Assembly: GCF_014645815.1 (NCBI RefSeq)
Contig: NZ_BMML01000005.1
Coordinates: forward strand, 372,001-436,000
DNA length: 64,000 nucleotides
DNA from: Streptomyces fuscichromogenes
GTDB lineage: Bacteria > Actinomycetota > Actinomycetes > Streptomycetales > Streptomycetaceae
Reading direction: 5' to 3'
Each line of letters starts with the position of its first letter. Position 1 is the first letter of the stretch. This document shows, piece after piece, positions 18,340 through 26,978 of this stretch. The notes beneath the pieces are model-generated. The model did no database searches. It had not been told where the DNA came from and saw only the letters and a list, made by a program, of their open reading frames with translations. Position numbers and translations under genes: made by a program.

Positions 18340-19185
18340 TCAGCCGGCGGTGGGGGTCGCGCCCGGAGTCACGTTCACGGCGGAGGTCTGGGTGTTGGCG
18401 GCGGCGTTGCCGTCGGCGTTGCCGGTGCCGACACCGGCGCCGCTGCCCGTGAAGCCCTTCTCGCCGGGGAGGGCCGGCGGGCTGGTCGTGCTGTTGACCG
18501 GCGGGGTGAGGACGACCTGCGGCTGGCCCGCGGCCGGGGGCGGCGGGGTCAGGTCGACGGCGGGCAGCTTCGGCGGGGTGGTCTCCTGGAAGTTGACCGA
18601 CGGGAAGTCGACCAGGCCGGTCTGCTCCATCACCGTGATGTGGTCGAGGACCGTGGCGTTGGCCTGGTCGGCCAGGATCCGCACCAGGGTGTTCCGGGTG
18701 GTCGAGCGGATCTTCGCGATCGTGTTGAAGATCGACCCGTGCGTGATACGCAGGATGTTGGCGAAGTCCGTGTCGAACTTCTTGCCGGTGTCCGCGGTCA
18801 GGGTGTTGACGAACCCCTGCTGCTGCGGAGAGGGCAGATCGGGGATCGTGATGTTGAGCATCGGCGCGATCTTGCGGCAGCTGGCGTCCAGCGCGGCATG
18901 GCCGTCGATCAGGTGCTTGCTGGCCGTGATGACCGCCTGGGACTGGCCCTTCTTCAGGCCGAGCTGGCCCACGGGGTACTCCCAGAGCCCGGCCGCCCGC
19001 ACCTTCACCACGAAGTCCCGGTCGCCTTCGGTCAGCGGGCCCCATTGGGTGTTGGCGATGATCCGGCTGGAGTCGCTGGACACCGTGTTCAGACCCAGCA
19101 TGCTCGGGTAGGCGAGTGCCGCGAGGGTGAAGCTCAGGGCTCCGCCAACGAACAGCGTTCCCGTCGCGTTCCGCGAAAAGCGCAC
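18340..19185 (-). CDS. DUF4142-domain exported protein
   Basis: 281 aa. The GTG at 19185 follows a textbook AGGAGG seven bases upstream. A hydrophobic N-terminal helix (GTLFVGGALSFTLAALAYPS) anchors or exports it. The central helical bundle (about 40-190: DRDFVVKVRAAGLWE, ASKHLIDGHAALD, FANILRITHGSIF) is DUF4142, a ferritin-like fold of unknown role in many exported bacterial proteins. The tail is Pro/Thr/Gly/Asn-rich and disordered. Confidence 0.85.
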   Translation of the reverse strand: MRFSRNATGTLFVGGALSFTLAALAYPSMLGLNTVSSDSSRIIANTQWGPLTEGDRDFVVKVRAAGLWEYPVGQLGLKKGQSQAVITASKHLIDGHAALDASCRKIAPMLNITIPDLPSPQQQGFVNTLTADTGKKFDTDFANILRITHGSIFNTIAKIRSTTRNTLVRILADQANATVLDHITVMEQTGLVDFPSVNFQETTPPKLPAVDLTPPPPAAGQPQVVLTPPVNSTTSPPALPGEKGFTGSGAGVGTGNADGNAAANTQTSAVNVTPGATPTAG

Positions 19186-19346
19186 CGGTTGCCTCCTGCC
19201 GGTCGAGGGTCCCGCGCAGGGGCGGGGTCGGTTCGCAGAGGAATACGGATGTCCGGTCGCCGCAAACCTCTTGGTTTGGCAAAGAACTTGTGAGGAGCGG
19301 CTCTGCCCGGACCGCCACCGCCCCATGTCTTGGCCAGGAGAGAGTG

Positions 19347-20129
19347 ATGGTTTCCCCTGGTAATAGTGGTCATGACAAAGTCGCGGGCAGGCTTCGCCGC
19401 ATGCCCCCACAGTCGTTCCCCCGAGTTCCCCGGCTGCCAGGCGGAGCCGCCCCACGGGGTCCCGCCACGCGCCCGGCCCTGCCCGTACTGCCCTACCGCA
19501 AGCCCACCAGGGGCCGCGACTACTGGGTGTTCGACGACGTCCTGCCGGACGTGGACGCCGTACGGGAGCGGTGCCTGGCGAAGGACGACTGGGTCCAGGG
19601 CTATCCGTACACCTCGGAGACCTGGCCCGGACTGCGCACCATGCCCGGCCTGGAACCCGCCGAACTCGCCGTCGTGGAAGAGCTGGTGAAGAAGGCGACC
19701 GGGGCCGGGAAGCTGTGGGTGCAGCAGGCGCCCGGCGGCGGCACCCTCAACCACAACTGCGTCCAGGTGGTCGGCGAGGGCGAGAGCGAGCCGCGCCCGC
19801 ACACCGACTCGCGGGCGCTGTGCCGGTACGCGGCGGTGCTGTACCTCAACCCCGGGGTGGCCAAGGACTGCGGCACCGCGTTCTACCGCCAGTCGCTGCC
19901 CGGCGGCCGGCTCGGCGGCAACATCGTCCAGGCCCCGCACAACAACCTCGTCGAGGCGCTCGGCACGCGGTTCGTGCCCGGCGACCACTTCGAGGAGGAC
20001 GTGCGGGTCCCGCACAGGTACAACCGGCTGCTCCTCTACAACGCCAACCTCGTGCACAGCGCGACCGGTTACACCGGCAGGACGCTGGAGGAGAAGCGGA
20101 TGACGGCGGTGTTCTTCTGGATGGCGTGA
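19347..20129 (+). CDS. DUF6445-like putative Fe(II)/2-oxoglutarate-type oxygenase
   Basis: 260 aa, ATG at 19347 after AGGAGAGAG. Residues about 60-260 contain an HxD motif (PHTDSR), a beta-strand AVLYLNPG, a GTAFYR turn and a distal His in YNANLVHSATGY. This spacing is that of a double-stranded beta-helix iron oxygenase. I place it in the DUF6445-type family of Streptomyces proteins; no substrate is known. The first 50 residues are Pro/Arg-rich and may be partly non-coding; ATG 19401 is an alternative start. Confidence 0.7.
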   Translation: MVSPGNSGHDKVAGRLRRMPPQSFPRVPRLPGGAAPRGPATRPALPVLPYRKPTRGRDYWVFDDVLPDVDAVRERCLAKDDWVQGYPYTSETWPGLRTMPGLEPAELAVVEELVKKATGAGKLWVQQAPGGGTLNHNCVQVVGEGESEPRPHTDSRALCRYAAVLYLNPGVAKDCGTAFYRQSLPGGRLGGNIVQAPHNNLVEALGTRFVPGDHFEEDVRVPHRYNRLLLYNANLVHSATGYTGRTLEEKRMTAVFFWMA

Positions 20130-20269
20130 GCGGGGCACGCCTGTAACAGCGGGCGTGACACGACCACGACGGTCCCGTGACGGCGATCTTCGAACTTCCC
20201 TTCCCGGGGCCGCATCGAAAGGGGTGTCCGGCAGAGAGCCGGGGAGATCGCCACCGCCTGGGGGACCCC

Positions 20270-21007
20270 ATGTCGAAGCTTCGCAACCGTCGCACGAACC
20301 TGCGCAGGACCGCTGTCGCGGTGACCGGCGCCGCCGCGCTGCTGGCCCTGCTGACCGCGTGCAACGGCACCGCGAGCGGTTCCGTCAGCGCCGACGGCGG
20401 CACGGCGGCCCCGGCGGCGGGCGACTCCACGACGGCGTCCGGCTCGACGGGTGGTGCGAAGGGCGGCTCCGGCACCGGTTCCGGCACCGGCAGCACCTCG
20501 GGCTCGTCGTCGGGCACCTCGGGCTCGTCCACGTCGGGCGGCTCGTCCAGCTCCGGCGGCTCGTCCGCCTCGGGCGGCTCGTCGGCCTCCGGTGGTTCGG
20601 TGCCCGCCTGCCAGGCATCCCAGCTCGGCTACTCCTGGGCCGACTCGGGCAGCGGCACCGGCCAGCAGAAGCACGCGGTCGTGGCGCTCACCAACAAGAG
20701 CGGCCACTCCTGCACGATGTACGGCTTCCCGGGCGTCGACCTGGTCAACAGCGGCCGGACGTGGTCGCTGCAGCGCACGAACGCCGCCGCGAAGCGGGTC
20801 ACCCTGGCGAACGGCGCCTCCGCCGACTTCACGATCACCTTCCTGGTGTCGGACCAGAGCGACTCCACCGCGTTCACGCCGACCACGGTGGTCGTCACCG
20901 CGCCCGACCAGCGCTCGTCGTTCGACCTGCCCTGGCACGGCGGTCCGGTGGTGCTCCAGGACGGCGCGACGCACCCGGGGACGTTTGTCGGCCCCGTCGG
21001 CAGCTGA
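20270..21007 (+). CDS. DUF4232 lipoprotein with Ser/Gly-rich linker
   Basis: 245 aa, ATG at 20270 with GGGGGA. Lipobox LLTAC about residue 28. A very Ser/Gly/Thr-rich linker (about 40-110, with GGSSASGGSSASGGS-type repeats) leads to a C-terminal DUF4232 beta domain with two Cys (VPACQASQL, SCTMYGFPGV). It is exported and lipid-anchored, with unknown function. A near-exact short tandem repeat in the linker (SGGSSASGGSSA) is slippage-prone. Confidence 0.88.
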   Translation: MSKLRNRRTNLRRTAVAVTGAAALLALLTACNGTASGSVSADGGTAAPAAGDSTTASGSTGGAKGGSGTGSGTGSTSGSSSGTSGSSTSGGSSSSGGSSASGGSSASGGSVPACQASQLGYSWADSGSGTGQQKHAVVALTNKSGHSCTMYGFPGVDLVNSGRTWSLQRTNAAAKRVTLANGASADFTITFLVSDQSDSTAFTPTTVVVTAPDQRSSFDLPWHGGPVVLQDGATHPGTFVGPVGS

Positions 21008-21023
21008 CCCCGGGCCGCCCGGT

Positions 21024-21968
21024 TCACCCCGCGTCGCGCACGCACCGGAAGCCGGTGTGGCCGGTGGAGCTGTCGGGGGTGTTGGCGGTGCGGGCCGCTA
21101 CCCGGTAGCGGTTGCAGTAGGAGGCGTGGCAGAGGTGGGAGCCGCCGCGGATGACCCGGGCGGCGCGGTGGGCGGCCTCGTCGGGACCGGTGGCGGTGAC
21201 GGTGGTGGTCCAGCGGTCGGCGCACCATTCCCACACGTTGCCGGAGGTGTTGTGGAGGCCGTACCCGTTGGGCGCGAAGGCGTCGACGGGGGCGGTGCCG
21301 CGGTGGCCGTCGGCGGCGGTGTTGCGGGTGGGGAAGGTGCCGCGCCAGATGTTGCACCGGTACTCCCCGTCCGGGTCCAGCTCGTCCCCCCACGGATAAC
21401 GGGCCTGTTCCAGACCGCCCCGGGCCGCGTACTCCCACTCCGCCTCGGTGGGCAGCCGCTTGCCGGCCCAGGAGGCGTAGGCGGCGGCGTCGTACCAGGA
21501 GACGTGGACGACGGGATGGTCGCCGAGCCCGTCGAGCCCGCTGCCGGGTCCGGCCGGCCGGTTCCAGGCGGCCCCCGCGACCGCACACCACCAGGGCGTC
21601 TCCGGCGGCCGCGGCGCACCCCGGCGCAGCGCGGCGGGCAGGAACCCGGCGAAGACGTAGGACCAGCCCAGCCGTTCGGCGTCGGTGACGTACCCGGTGC
21701 CGGCGACGAACGCGGCGTACTCGTCGTTGCGCACGGCGCAGGCGTCGATGCGGAACGGCGGCACGCGCACGGCCCGTATCGGCCCCTCCCCGTCCGCCGG
21801 GAAGCCGTCGGCGTCCTCGGCGCCCATCAGGAACTCACCGCCGGGCAGCGCGACCATGCCGGTGTGCTCGGGAGCGGTGCCGCCGGGGGCGGGAAGCGGC
21901 CGGGGCACCGCAGGACGTACGGCGGCGGAGGGTGCGCAGCAGGCGGACGGCGGCTGGTTGGGCTCCAT
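21024..21968 (-). CDS. Formylglycine-generating enzyme (SUMF1/FGE family)
   Basis: 314 aa. The FGE-sulfatase fold runs from about 37 to the end (GGEFLMGAEDADGFPADGE, RLPTEAEWEYAARGG, NVWEWCADRW). The active-site pair is present as Cys280 and Cys285 in RGGSHLCHASYCNRYRVAAR, as in copper-dependent aerobic FGE that oxidises the Cys of CxPxR in sulfatases to formylglycine. This distinguishes it from EgtB-like relatives. There is no signal peptide and no sulfatase gene in this window, so the client is elsewhere. The RBS is weak. Confidence 0.92.
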   Translation of the reverse strand: MEPNQPPSACCAPSAAVRPAVPRPLPAPGGTAPEHTGMVALPGGEFLMGAEDADGFPADGEGPIRAVRVPPFRIDACAVRNDEYAAFVAGTGYVTDAERLGWSYVFAGFLPAALRRGAPRPPETPWWCAVAGAAWNRPAGPGSGLDGLGDHPVVHVSWYDAAAYASWAGKRLPTEAEWEYAARGGLEQARYPWGDELDPDGEYRCNIWRGTFPTRNTAADGHRGTAPVDAFAPNGYGLHNTSGNVWEWCADRWTTTVTATGPDEAAHRAARVIRGGSHLCHASYCNRYRVAARTANTPDSSTGHTGFRCVRDAG

Positions 21969-22087
21969 GTCCGGAGTGTGCCGCAGCCACCTGTGACACC
22001 GGCCGCGGGGGCGGTCGGGCGAGGCACGGCCGTGGCGCCGGCCGCACTGCATAATCGCCCCATGGCACCCCCCTCGGCCGCCGCCGC

Positions 22088-22756
22088 GTGAACATCACCC
22101 ACCTGCACCGCCGCCTGCTGCCCGACCTGCTGTCGGTCGGCGCCGCGTACCCCCTCGCCCTGACCGGCGACTACGCGGCCCAGGCCCACGGCCTGTTCGA
22201 CCGCCCCGGCCGCAGTGTGGACGCGGCCACGCAGAACCCGCGGCCCATGCCGGCGATCGCCGAAGCGGTCGCGGCGGGCCTGCGGGAGCGCGGCTGGCAT
22301 GTCGTCGCCCGCGAGACGGACCCGCTGTCCGCCCAGCTCGTCGTCACGGACCCGGTCTCGGCGGAGGAGAGCGAGGTCACCCTCGTCAAAGAGGCCTTCT
22401 GGCACCCGCCGGTGCGGACGGAACTCGGGCCGGCCCTCGCCCTCGAAGACGTGGTCGGCATGCGGGTCTGGGCCCTGACCGACCGTGGCCTGCCCCGCGA
22501 CCTGCTGATCGTGCACACGGCCGCGGACCGCTGGAGCCTTCCCGACCTCGAGGACCTGGGCCGCCGGCACGCCCGCGACACCTTCGACCTCACCGACCTC
22601 CAGTCCCGGCTGACCGGCACGGACTGGATCGACGACCGGGAGTTCTCGGCACTCGGCCTCGACGCCGCCGCGGTCAGCGCCCTCCGCCGCTGGGCCCAGA
22701 CCTGGGCGGACGACATCGCGGAACGCCTGATCGAGGCTCAGCCCCCGGAGGACTGA
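22088..22756 (+). CDS. AbiEii/AbiGii-type nucleotidyltransferase-like protein
   Basis: 222 aa, GTG start. The segment YPLALTGDYAAQAHGLFDRP RSVDAAT resembles the nucleotidyltransferase core (G-[GD]-x-A then acidic residues), and RETDPLSAQLVV ... VTLVKEAFWHPP and LEDVVGMRVWALTDRGLPRD match the PF08843-type layout. No AbiEi antitoxin partner is next to it, so it is more likely a chromosomal nucleotidyltransferase homologue than an active toxin-antitoxin system. Substrate unknown. Confidence 0.7.
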   Translation: MNITHLHRRLLPDLLSVGAAYPLALTGDYAAQAHGLFDRPGRSVDAATQNPRPMPAIAEAVAAGLRERGWHVVARETDPLSAQLVVTDPVSAEESEVTLVKEAFWHPPVRTELGPALALEDVVGMRVWALTDRGLPRDLLIVHTAADRWSLPDLEDLGRRHARDTFDLTDLQSRLTGTDWIDDREFSALGLDAAAVSALRRWAQTWADDIAERLIEAQPPED

Positions 22757-22768
22757 CGCCCACCGGGT

Positions 22769-22954
22769 TCACCGCCCCGACGGCTCGCTCCGCGTGCCCC
22801 GGTCCCGCCAGAGGGCCAGAGCCTCCACCCCGAGACCGGCCACGACCAGCAGGATGCCCGGCCGGAGGAACACCGTGAGGCGCCGCTCGACGCCGCCGAA
22901 CAGCATCAGGTTCGTGCCGAGCGCCAGCACCAGCAACGCCATCGCGATCCGCAT
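22769..22954 (-). CDS. Small two-helix membrane protein (61 aa)
   Basis: 61 aa from the ATG at 22954. Two hydrophobic helices (MALLVLALGTNLMLFGG and PGILLVVAGLGVEALALW) are joined by a short basic loop, with a charged tail RDRGTRSEPSGR. No family recognised. It is convergent with the AbiEii-like gene. The typical membrane topology supports it being real, but the RBS is weak. Confidence 0.6.
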   Translation of the reverse strand: MRIAMALLVLALGTNLMLFGGVERRLTVFLRPGILLVVAGLGVEALALWRDRGTRSEPSGR

Positions 22955-23074
22955 GCCCGCAGTGTGCCGTGCTCCGCTGCCGCGTGGGGGACACGGTGGT
23001 GGGGGTGGTGGCGGGGCGGGAGTTTCCTGTGAGCTATGGTGACTCGCTTTTGTCGCGTACCTATGGGGGGTTTG

Positions 23075-24610
23075 ATGCGGCGAATCACAGTGGCCGCGGG
23101 CGTCGTCACCGTACTCGGGCCGCTTCTCCTGGCAGGCGCGTCGACCGCGTCGGCCGCGACCAAGGGGTCGCTCACCGTCAGGACGCTGGACCGGAGCGGC
23201 AAGCCGGTCTACGCGCAGGTGGCGGTGTACAACACGAAGACGGGCGACTTCCGTTTCATCCAGGGCAACAAGAAGACGTCGCTGCCCAACGGCGGTTACG
23301 AGCTGGCCACGTCCTTCGCCGGCGGTGACGACGAGGACGCCTTCGTCGGCGGCCACAGCGTGCGGGTCTCGGGCGCCACGACGACCACGTTCGACGGCCG
23401 CAAGGGGCGCGCGGTCAACGTCTCGCTCAGCCCCGCCCCGGGCAGCGGATACGACCACATGGTCAGCGCGGCCGTCTGCGCCACCGACGACAGTCCGGCC
23501 GAGATGAGCATTTCGGCGTCGGCGGGCGACCTGTACGCCATCCCGAACACCAGCACGGCGTACCAGCTGGCCTACGGCACCACGTACCAGCCGCGGTCGG
23601 CCGACAGCGGCGACTTCTGGCTGGCGTCCGGCAGGCACAGCCGCGGTGTGCCGTCCGGGGTGTCGGCGAAGCTCACGAGGTCAGGGCTGACCACCCTCAA
23701 GGTGTCCGCCCGGTCCGGCCCCGACAGCGGACAGGCGCAGTTCTCGTTCGACGGCGAGCCGACGGGCGGCGACAGCTGCTCGTGGTCCACGAACATCCTC
23801 GGCTTCCAGCGCGACCTGCCCGCCTCCTTCGCCGTCCACGTCCCGGCCGGCCGGTGGGACGTGAGCCAGCAGAGCCACGACTACATCTACAACGGGTTCC
23901 ACACGTACGCGGCCGGAAAGACGACCTCGCTGTCCCTCGGCCACGCGGTCTGGGGCCCCGGCGGGCGGCTGCCCTACACCTGGTACCACCAGCTCTACTT
24001 CGGGGACGACAACCTGTTCGCCGACCCCAAGCTCACGGGCGGCGGGGTGCTCGCCTCCGGCAGCGTGAAGCTCACCCACGCGGGCAGGACGCTCTACTCG
24101 CACACGTACAGCCCCTCGACGCAGCTCGACCCGCATCCGCGGATCCCCGGCTCGGGCTGGTACACGCTCACCGAGACCGGCCACCGCGGCGGCCTGCCGT
24201 CCGGCTCGCTGTCCACCTCCGCCAGTCTCTCGCTGCACTTCTACGCGGACGCGGGCAAGAACCAGCAGATCCGGAACTACATCACCCGGTTCTGGCCGGA
24301 GGCGCTGAACGGCAGGAACCAGGCGGCCGCCGGGTCGACCACCGTCGTCGACCTGGGCATGCAGCGCCTCGGCACCGACGACGGCACGATCCGTCAGCTG
24401 TCGGACGGGGTGAAGTCCGTCCGCGCCTGGTACACCACCGACAACGGCGCCCACTGGAAGGCGGCCACCGTGAAGCTGTCCGGCGGCAAGCGGACCATCG
24501 CCGTCCCCGATCCGGTCGCCGGCGGCCGGGTCGGCCTGCGCTCGACGGTCACCGACACGCACGGCGACACCTCGACGACCACGGTGTACAACGCGTACGC
24601 CGTGAACTAG
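23075..24610 (+). CDS. Secreted protein sharing the subtilisin C-terminal domain
   Basis: 511 aa, ATG at 23075 after GGGGGG. Signal peptide (RRITVAAGVVTVLGPLLLAG ... ASA). The first part has a prealbumin/CNA-B-like strand pattern (GSLTVRTLDRSGKPVYAQVA). The last about 90 residues (SVRAWYTTDNGAHWKAATVK ... TVYNAYAVN) match in pattern the end of the S8 peptidase at 11955-15287 (VWVSYDHGRHWRKLAV ... TVYDAYYGG). No Asp/His/Ser protease triad is present. It is an extracellular, non-protease relative of the subtilisin's accessory half. Confidence 0.75.
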   Translation: MRRITVAAGVVTVLGPLLLAGASTASAATKGSLTVRTLDRSGKPVYAQVAVYNTKTGDFRFIQGNKKTSLPNGGYELATSFAGGDDEDAFVGGHSVRVSGATTTTFDGRKGRAVNVSLSPAPGSGYDHMVSAAVCATDDSPAEMSISASAGDLYAIPNTSTAYQLAYGTTYQPRSADSGDFWLASGRHSRGVPSGVSAKLTRSGLTTLKVSARSGPDSGQAQFSFDGEPTGGDSCSWSTNILGFQRDLPASFAVHVPAGRWDVSQQSHDYIYNGFHTYAAGKTTSLSLGHAVWGPGGRLPYTWYHQLYFGDDNLFADPKLTGGGVLASGSVKLTHAGRTLYSHTYSPSTQLDPHPRIPGSGWYTLTETGHRGGLPSGSLSTSASLSLHFYADAGKNQQIRNYITRFWPEALNGRNQAAAGSTTVVDLGMQRLGTDDGTIRQLSDGVKSVRAWYTTDNGAHWKAATVKLSGGKRTIAVPDPVAGGRVGLRSTVTDTHGDTSTTTVYNAYAVN

Positions 24611-24623
24611 CGGGACCGCCGAC

Positions 24624-24658
24624 GGGAGGGGCGAGCCGGATTCCGGCTCGCCCCTCCC
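24624..24658. terminator. Hairpin terminator
   Basis: A 16-bp stem (24624-24639 with 24643-24658, core GAGCCGG/CCGGCTC) with a 3-base loop and a C-rich tail. It sits between the secreted-protein gene and the convergent VOC gene and can serve both. Confidence 0.85.
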
Positions 24659-24677
24659 CCGTTCCCGGGCTCCGGCG

Positions 24678-25031
24678 TCAGGCGGGCTGCCAGAGTTCGA
24701 TGCGGTTGCCCTCGGGGTCGGTGACCCAGCCGAAGCGGCCGACGCCCGCCATGTCCTGGGTCTCCCCCGCGACGTCCGCGCCCTTGGCGCGCAGTTGCGC
24801 GAGCATCGCGTCCAGGTCGCGGACCCGGAAGTTGAGCATGGTCTGCTGGGTGCGGGAGCCGAAGTAGTCGGTCCCGGACTCGAAGGCCGCGAACACCGTC
24901 GGCCCGGCCGCCGGCTGCCACAGGCCGTTGTCGTCGGCGTCCAGCCCCAGGCAGTCGCGGTACCAGGCGCTCAGGGCCACCGGGTCGGCCGACCGCAGGA
25001 AGTACCCGCCGATTCCAAGCACACGTTCCAT
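24678..25031 (-). CDS. VOC-family (glyoxalase/dioxygenase-like) protein
   Basis: 117 aa from the ATG at 25031. A single vicinal-oxygen-chelate module: ADPVALSAWYRDCLGL at the N-terminus, NFRVRDLDAMLAQLRAKG in the middle, and the end signature WVTDPEGNRIELWQPA with the metal-ligand Glu. Such short single-module proteins act as dimers in glyoxalase-like detoxification or antibiotic sequestration. The substrate is not inferable. Confidence 0.92.
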   Translation of the reverse strand: MERVLGIGGYFLRSADPVALSAWYRDCLGLDADDNGLWQPAAGPTVFAAFESGTDYFGSRTQQTMLNFRVRDLDAMLAQLRAKGADVAGETQDMAGVGRFGWVTDPEGNRIELWQPA

Positions 25032-25149
25032 GCCGCCATCGTGCCCCATCCCGCCCGGACCGCGACCGGGAGACGGGTACGTGTGAAGTCGGGGGGCGCG
25101 CGGTACGGACCTAGGTGCAAGGGTGCCGTGCCGGTCGTGGGGAGTCGTC

Positions 25150-25815
25150 GTGAGCAGTATCGCCATCGTGGGGGCCGGGCCCGGCCTCGGGGCCGCGGTC
25201 GCCCGGCGGTTCGGGCGGGAGGGGTACGCGGTCGCGCTCGTCGCCCGGGACGGGGAGCGGCTCGGGGCCCTGGCGGGGCAGCTCGCCGGTGCGGGTGTCC
25301 GGGCCCGCGGGTTCTCCGCCGACGTCAGGGATCCGCTCGCCCTCGCGGGGGCGCTGGCGCGGGCCGCCGAGGAGCTCGGGACCGTCGAGATCCTCCAGTA
25401 CAGCCCGGTACCGCAGCCGGACTTCATGCGGCCCGTCCTGGAGACCACCCACGCGGACCTGCTCGGGCCGGTCGAGTTCTCGGTGTACGGGCCGGTCGCC
25501 GCCGTGCAGCAGGTGCTGCCGGGGATGAGGGAGCTGGGACGGGGGACGATCCTGCTCGTCAACGGCGGTACGGCCGTGATCCCGCACCCCGACCGGGCCG
25601 GTACCTCCATCGCCTTCGCCGCCGAGAGCGCGTACGGCCATCTGCTGCACGACCGGCTCGCGGACGAGGGGATCCACGTGGCGCAGCTGGTCATTCCGGG
25701 GGCCATCGTGGCCGGGCATCCGCGCAAGGATCCCGTCGTGCTCGCCGACGCGCTGTGGGGGATGCACCGCGACCGGCACGGGTTCCGGCACTACGCCGAC
25801 GATCTGGAGAGCTGA
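25150..25815 (+). CDS. Short-chain dehydrogenase (SDR), atypical active site
   Basis: 221 aa. The GTG at 25150 follows GGGGAG. The Rossmann glycine motif GAGPGLGAAVARRF (about 7-20) and the ADVR acidic turn are clear, so it binds NAD(P). At the catalytic position, the usual Ser/YxxxK is replaced by FAAESAYGHLLHDRLADEG; no YxxxK is seen. It may therefore be a non-classical or inactive SDR. It is a stand-alone gene. Confidence 0.85.
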   Translation: MSSIAIVGAGPGLGAAVARRFGREGYAVALVARDGERLGALAGQLAGAGVRARGFSADVRDPLALAGALARAAEELGTVEILQYSPVPQPDFMRPVLETTHADLLGPVEFSVYGPVAAVQQVLPGMRELGRGTILLVNGGTAVIPHPDRAGTSIAFAAESAYGHLLHDRLADEGIHVAQLVIPGAIVAGHPRKDPVVLADALWGMHRDRHGFRHYADDLES

Positions 25816-25834
25816 CCGGGAACGGTCGATCTGC

Positions 25835-25868
25835 GCGAACATCACTTGTGGGACAAAATGGTGTTCGC
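25835..25868. promoter_or_regulatory. Operator candidate upstream of glpF
   Basis: Ten-base arms GCGAACATCA (25835-25844) and TGGTGTTCGC (25859-25868) are complementary with one mismatch around a 14-base AT-richer spacer. It lies 46 bases before the aquaglyceroporin start. Streptomyces glycerol genes are controlled by the IclR-type GylR, so this could be its site (inference). Confidence 0.4.
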
Positions 25869-25914
25869 CTGATTGCTCCCGCAGGGAGCCAGCGATGGCT
25901 GAAGGGGGCCAGCG

Positions 25915-26850
25915 ATGGCCGTGGAAATACCTCCTCTCCTCAAGCCCTCCCGGCTCAGAAGCCGTGGAGGCCTGCTCGGTGAGTGCCTGGCAGAGTTTCT
26001 CGGGACCTTCGTTCTCATCTCGTTCGGCTGCGGTGTCGTGGCGATGGCTGTCGCGGCGCTGCCCGGGTCCGGGCGCGCGGCGACACCGACGACCATCTTT
26101 CTCGCCGCCGGTGACTGGCTCCTGATCACCTGGGGCTGGGCCCTCGCGGTGACCTTCGGCATCTACGTGGCCGGCGGCGTCAGCGGTGCCCATCTGAACC
26201 CGGCGGTGACACTGGCGTTCGCGGTGCGCCGCAGGTTCCCCTGGGTGAAGGTGCTGCCCTACTGGATGTCGCAGGTGCTCGGCGCCCTCGCCGGGGCGGC
26301 GCTGGTCTTTCTCGTCTACCACGACGCGATCAACGCCTTCGACGCCGCGTCGCAACCGCCGAAGGTGGGCGGGCACACCGAGGCGACCTTCTCGATCTTC
26401 GCCACCTTCCCGGCGCCGTACTTCCACGGCGGGAACTGGGGGCCGCTGATCGACCAGATCGTCGGTACGGCCTTCCTCGTCATGTTCGTGGTCGCGGTCG
26501 TCGACCTGCGCAACACGGCCGTGGGGGCCAACCTGGGCCCGTTCGTCATCGGCCTCGCCGTCGCCGCGATCGGCATGTCCTACGGCGCGAACGCCGGCTA
26601 CGCCATCAACCCCGCCCGTGACTTCGGGCCGCGGCTGCTCACCTGGTTCGCCGGGTGGAAGAGCTACGCGTTCCCGGGGAACGGGGAGTGGTTCAGCAAC
26701 TACTTCTGGATCCCCGTCGTCGGTCCGCTGATCGGCGCGGTGATCGGGGTGCTGATCTACGACCTGTTCATCGGCGACGTCCTGCACGCCCGGCTCCAGC
26801 TGGGCGAGTTGCCGGAGCCGGGCCGGACCCGTCCGACCACGGACGAGTAG
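25915..26850 (+). CDS. glpF: MIP-family aquaglyceroporin (glycerol facilitator type)
   Basis: 311 aa, six hydrophobic helices and two half-helices bearing the pore motifs HLNPAVT (NPA 95-97) and AINPARDFGPR (NPA 232-234). The Asp after NPAR (Asp236) is the residue that marks glycerol-conducting GlpF-type channels rather than water-only aquaporins. A long loop (about 150-180) lies between the halves. There is no glpK or glpD beside it, unlike the usual operon. The start region is duplicated: an out-of-frame ATG at 25895 has the same GCCAGCGATGGC context as the true ATG at 25915. Confidence 0.92.
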   Translation: MAVEIPPLLKPSRLRSRGGLLGECLAEFLGTFVLISFGCGVVAMAVAALPGSGRAATPTTIFLAAGDWLLITWGWALAVTFGIYVAGGVSGAHLNPAVTLAFAVRRRFPWVKVLPYWMSQVLGALAGAALVFLVYHDAINAFDAASQPPKVGGHTEATFSIFATFPAPYFHGGNWGPLIDQIVGTAFLVMFVVAVVDLRNTAVGANLGPFVIGLAVAAIGMSYGANAGYAINPARDFGPRLLTWFAGWKSYAFPGNGEWFSNYFWIPVVGPLIGAVIGVLIYDLFIGDVLHARLQLGELPEPGRTRPTTDE

Positions 26851-26978
26851 CCGGGGCCTCGACGGAGCCCGCCCCGCACACGGTCTTCCGGTGTTCGCTC
26901 GCGAAGTCCGGGTCAGGAGGCCGATCCTGATCCTTGACTCGGCAGCCGCGTGACGCACACACCCCGGGAGACGACCTC

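Noticed and set aside
22088..22756. AbiE toxin-antitoxin system
   Set aside because: Only the nucleotidyltransferase-like half is present and no AbiEi-type antitoxin gene adjoins it.
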